Shown piece by piece: positions 14,218 to 15,542 of a stretch of DNA of 15,542 bases (position 1 is its first letter; the number at the start of each line of letters is the position of its first letter). The DNA lies in NCBI GenBank assembly GCA_049325575.1, contig JBMOLK010000104.1:1-15542 (forward strand), written 5' to 3'. Source of the stretch: JBMOLK01 sp049325575 (GTDB lineage Bacteria > Bacillota > Clostridia > Acetivibrionales > Acetivibrionaceae). A model generated the notes under the pieces. The model ran no database searches. It was given only the letters and a program-made list of their open reading frames with translations, and was not told the origin of the DNA. The translations under genes and the position numbers were made by a program.

Positions 14218-14367
14218 ACATATCAATGCGTCTACACAAGGGTGCAGTAAGTAAATTCACGAAGAAAGGTCTCTGGAGATTGAACATGTAGAAGGCCTGC
14301 ACCACATGCCCACAGCAAGATGGAGCTATCTAAGCTTCGGGCACGTCGCAAATGCAGACCGATATAT
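14218..14367 (+). other. attC site 17 (cassette 17/18 junction), last recognised site
   Basis: R'' ACATATC (14218-14224) matches the own start GATATAT at 13574 in six of seven positions. R' is GATATAT (14361-14367). L' CGCAAATGC faces GCGTCTACA, with several pairs that are wobbles only on the bottom strand. Arm 1 is GGTGCAG/CTGCACC, and arm 2 is TGCCC/GGGCA without the TC/TC loop. It is the most divergent site, 150 bp. Confidence 0.82.
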
Positions 14368-14382
14368 GGAGTTCCCTGCTTG

Positions 14383-14402
14383 CCGCCCCATCCGTGAGGC
14401 GG
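14383..14402 (+). repeat. Cassette-start hairpin (hpB) of cassette 18
   Basis: CCGCC stem, then one C-A mismatch and a C-G pair, ATCCGT loop, and GGCGG. No matching cassette-end hairpin is seen before the window ends. Confidence 0.65.
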
Positions 14403-14475
14403 ATTTTGGCGGGTTTGCCTATGAAGTAATTGTCGTATTAATTGAAATATTTAGTTAGTATTTGGAGGGAAAATT

Positions 14476-15366
14476 TTGACACACGATGAGATGATTGAAC
14501 GTTTGTTTATTGAATACCAACGTGCTGATAAAAAAAAATATGTTGATTTATTTCTAAGCGGCCTATCAAATCACAGAATATATTTGGGAATGGCCGCTTT
14601 AGGATATATGCGCAACTTCCCTAAACATAAGTACTGTCTATTAAAAGATTGGGTTATGGGAAATGGGCAAAAAGCCATCCAACAGCAAACTAAACTAAAC
14701 GTACTTGAAAGAGCAGTACTGTGTTTTGAAGACTTATCACCTGATTTGCAGTCAAAGGTTGTAAAGAATTCTTATAAAGGTATTTGCTATCCTTGCGAAA
14801 TTTGCGCTGAGCATTACAACATAGAGTACCCTGTGTCGGAAGAAATAAAAAAGTATTGGCTTGAACATGGCAGTCTGCACTGCGGTAACGAATTGTTTCT
14901 CTTTTGGATGGAATACACAAATTCCTTGACTTTAATTCCGGAGCCGACAAAGGATGATTTTGAGATTTTACAGACCATTTTGAACTGCATTTGTTCTGCA
15001 GAAGCCAACGAAGGGATACGGAATGTACAAAAAAAGATTAAGCAGCAACCGTTCTATAAATTATGGTATAGTGGTATTCGCGAAGAGAAAAAGGCTGCCA
15101 GCGAATCTACAGAATATTTATCAACTTTTTTAGAATACCGGATTCAACTAATACTTGAAATGTTTGGCTTATGTGGAATCCTGCATACAGAAACCAAGCT
15201 TGCACCATTCTATGAATTTGATAACATTCCGATGGTAACAAGAAATAGTCACCGCTCAAATTGGGAACTACCAGTTGACTTTTGGAGAGGTAAGAACGGA
15301 ATTGATAAAAACGCATTTACGTACTGGTTTGGATCGCAACCATACAAATTTACAATTGACACTTAG
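14476..15366 (+). CDS. Hypothetical protein, last gene of the array (cassette 18)
   Basis: This 296-residue soluble protein is mostly helical by appearance and rich in Cys and aromatic residues, including CYPCEICAEHY near residues 103-113, which could hold a metal or disulfides. I do not recognise the family. TTG 14476 lies six bases after GGAGGG (14464-14469) and is the start. Base composition is visibly less AT-rich than its neighbours. No R'' complementary to its own start (GATATAT) appears before 15542, so its attC is missing, altered or beyond the window. It is convergent with an IS91-type fragment 45 bases downstream. Confidence 0.7.
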   Translation: MTHDEMIERLFIEYQRADKKKYVDLFLSGLSNHRIYLGMAALGYMRNFPKHKYCLLKDWVMGNGQKAIQQQTKLNVLERAVLCFEDLSPDLQSKVVKNSYKGICYPCEICAEHYNIEYPVSEEIKKYWLEHGSLHCGNELFLFWMEYTNSLTLIPEPTKDDFEILQTILNCICSAEANEGIRNVQKKIKQQPFYKLWYSGIREEKKAASESTEYLSTFLEYRIQLILEMFGLCGILHTETKLAPFYEFDNIPMVTRNSHRSNWELPVDFWRGKNGIDKNAFTYWFGSQPYKFTIDT

Positions 15367-15411
15367 AGGGTCATTCTGAGCGAGACCAAGGATCCGAATT
15401 TGATTGAGGTA

Positions 15412-15542
15412 TTATTTACTCAAAAGACCGTAATGTCGGATTTTAAAGAACCCTTTAGGAAGAACATGCATTAGAAACCTTCTTATAAACTCGTTTACTG
15501 AAAGTTCCATGACTTTCTCTTTGTTATTATCTCTATAATCTC
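15412..15542 (-). pseudogene. IS91-family transposase, C-terminal part, cut by window edge and probably truncated
   Basis: The minus-strand frame from the window edge to a TAA at 15414-15412 reads DYRDNNKEKVMELSVNEF then IRRFLMHVLPKGFFKIRHYG and LLSK. This is the characteristic Transposase_32 (IS91/Y2 rolling-circle) segment. Family members usually continue after RHYGLL with an NR-rich stretch and several dozen more residues. Here the frame stops at once, which suggests truncation or decay of the C-terminus. The 5' part is outside the window, so whether the copy is active cannot be judged. Confidence 0.82.

Larger units (their letters stand above)
1..14367 (+). mobile_element. Integron gene cassette array (17 attC sites, left part of array outside window)
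   Basis: Single-gene cassettes, all on the + strand, alternate with structured G+C-richer sites. Cassette start and end boxes of the same cassette are reverse complements in c2 to c17 (for example GTTAGTT at 1234 with AACTAAC at 1907). Neighbouring boxes in the array match at only 2 to 6 of 7 positions. This is the signature of integron cassettes, whose R' box is completed only in the excised circle. No integrase or attI is present. Array orientation relative to attI cannot be seen, though by usual convention attI would lie to the left. The last attC ends at 14367; one more gene (c18) follows. Confidence 0.9.

Noticed and set aside
1069..14367. CRISPR array
   Set aside because: The repeats are long, divergent, and separated by whole genes instead of short spacers.
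15369..15397. GGTCATTCTGAGCGAGACC small inverted repeat
   Set aside because: Short, and resembles a common dispersed bacterial motif. It does not match the cassette hairpins or an attC box.

Overview
The window is a run of integron gene cassettes. Seventeen attC recombination sites, all in one orientation, separate eighteen single-gene cassettes, and every cassette gene is on the + strand. The integron identification rests on cassette boundaries. The first bases of each cassette (after the G of R') are reverse-complementary to the R'' box at the end of the same cassette, as expected if R' is restored when a cassette circularises. This holds for all 16 complete cassettes: 12 match perfectly over 7 bases and 4 have one mismatch. 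The matching extends to about 18 bases. The genes are AT-rich and the attC sites are visibly richer in G+C. The likely host is a spirochaete such as an oral or gut Treponema, a genus known to carry long chromosomal integrons with AT-rich cassettes. That host call is inference. No integrase gene and no attI lie in the window.

Layout (c = cassette, ending at the G of its R'): c1 to 1234 (gene cut by the left edge); c2 1235-2071 GNAT acetyltransferase; c3 2072-2884 DUF3592 membrane protein; c4 2885-3652 lipoprotein; c5 3653-4413 small membrane protein; c6 4414-5323 multi-pass membrane protein; c7 5324-6079 unknown; c8 6080-6848 GNAT; c9 6849-7609 NTF2-fold immunity-like lipoprotein; c10 7610-8449 unknown; c11 8450-9255 HAD hydrolase; c12 9256-9963 unknown; c13 9964-10816 P-loop kinase-like; c14 10817-11766 possible immunity-family protein; c15 11767-12860 SAM methyltransferase; c16 12861-13574 small membrane protein; c17 13575-14361 macro-domain protein; c18 from 14362, unknown gene with no attC found after it. 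The right edge holds the C-terminal end of an IS91-family transposase on the minus strand.

The genes do not form a pathway. They are independent cargo, each with its own ribosome binding site. What unites them is the non-coding frame around each gene. (1) The cassette ends carry a private matched stem. (2) The attC sites are long (150-174 bp, two of 111-112 bp) and branched, with covarying stems and a constant TC/TC internal loop. (3) Ten of 16 complete cassettes carry a pair of small hairpins with a shared loop (consensus RTCCNT), one just after the gene and one just after the cassette start. The other six have neither, and none has only one. This all-or-none hairpin pair is the most unusual feature I see and may be an undescribed cassette module.
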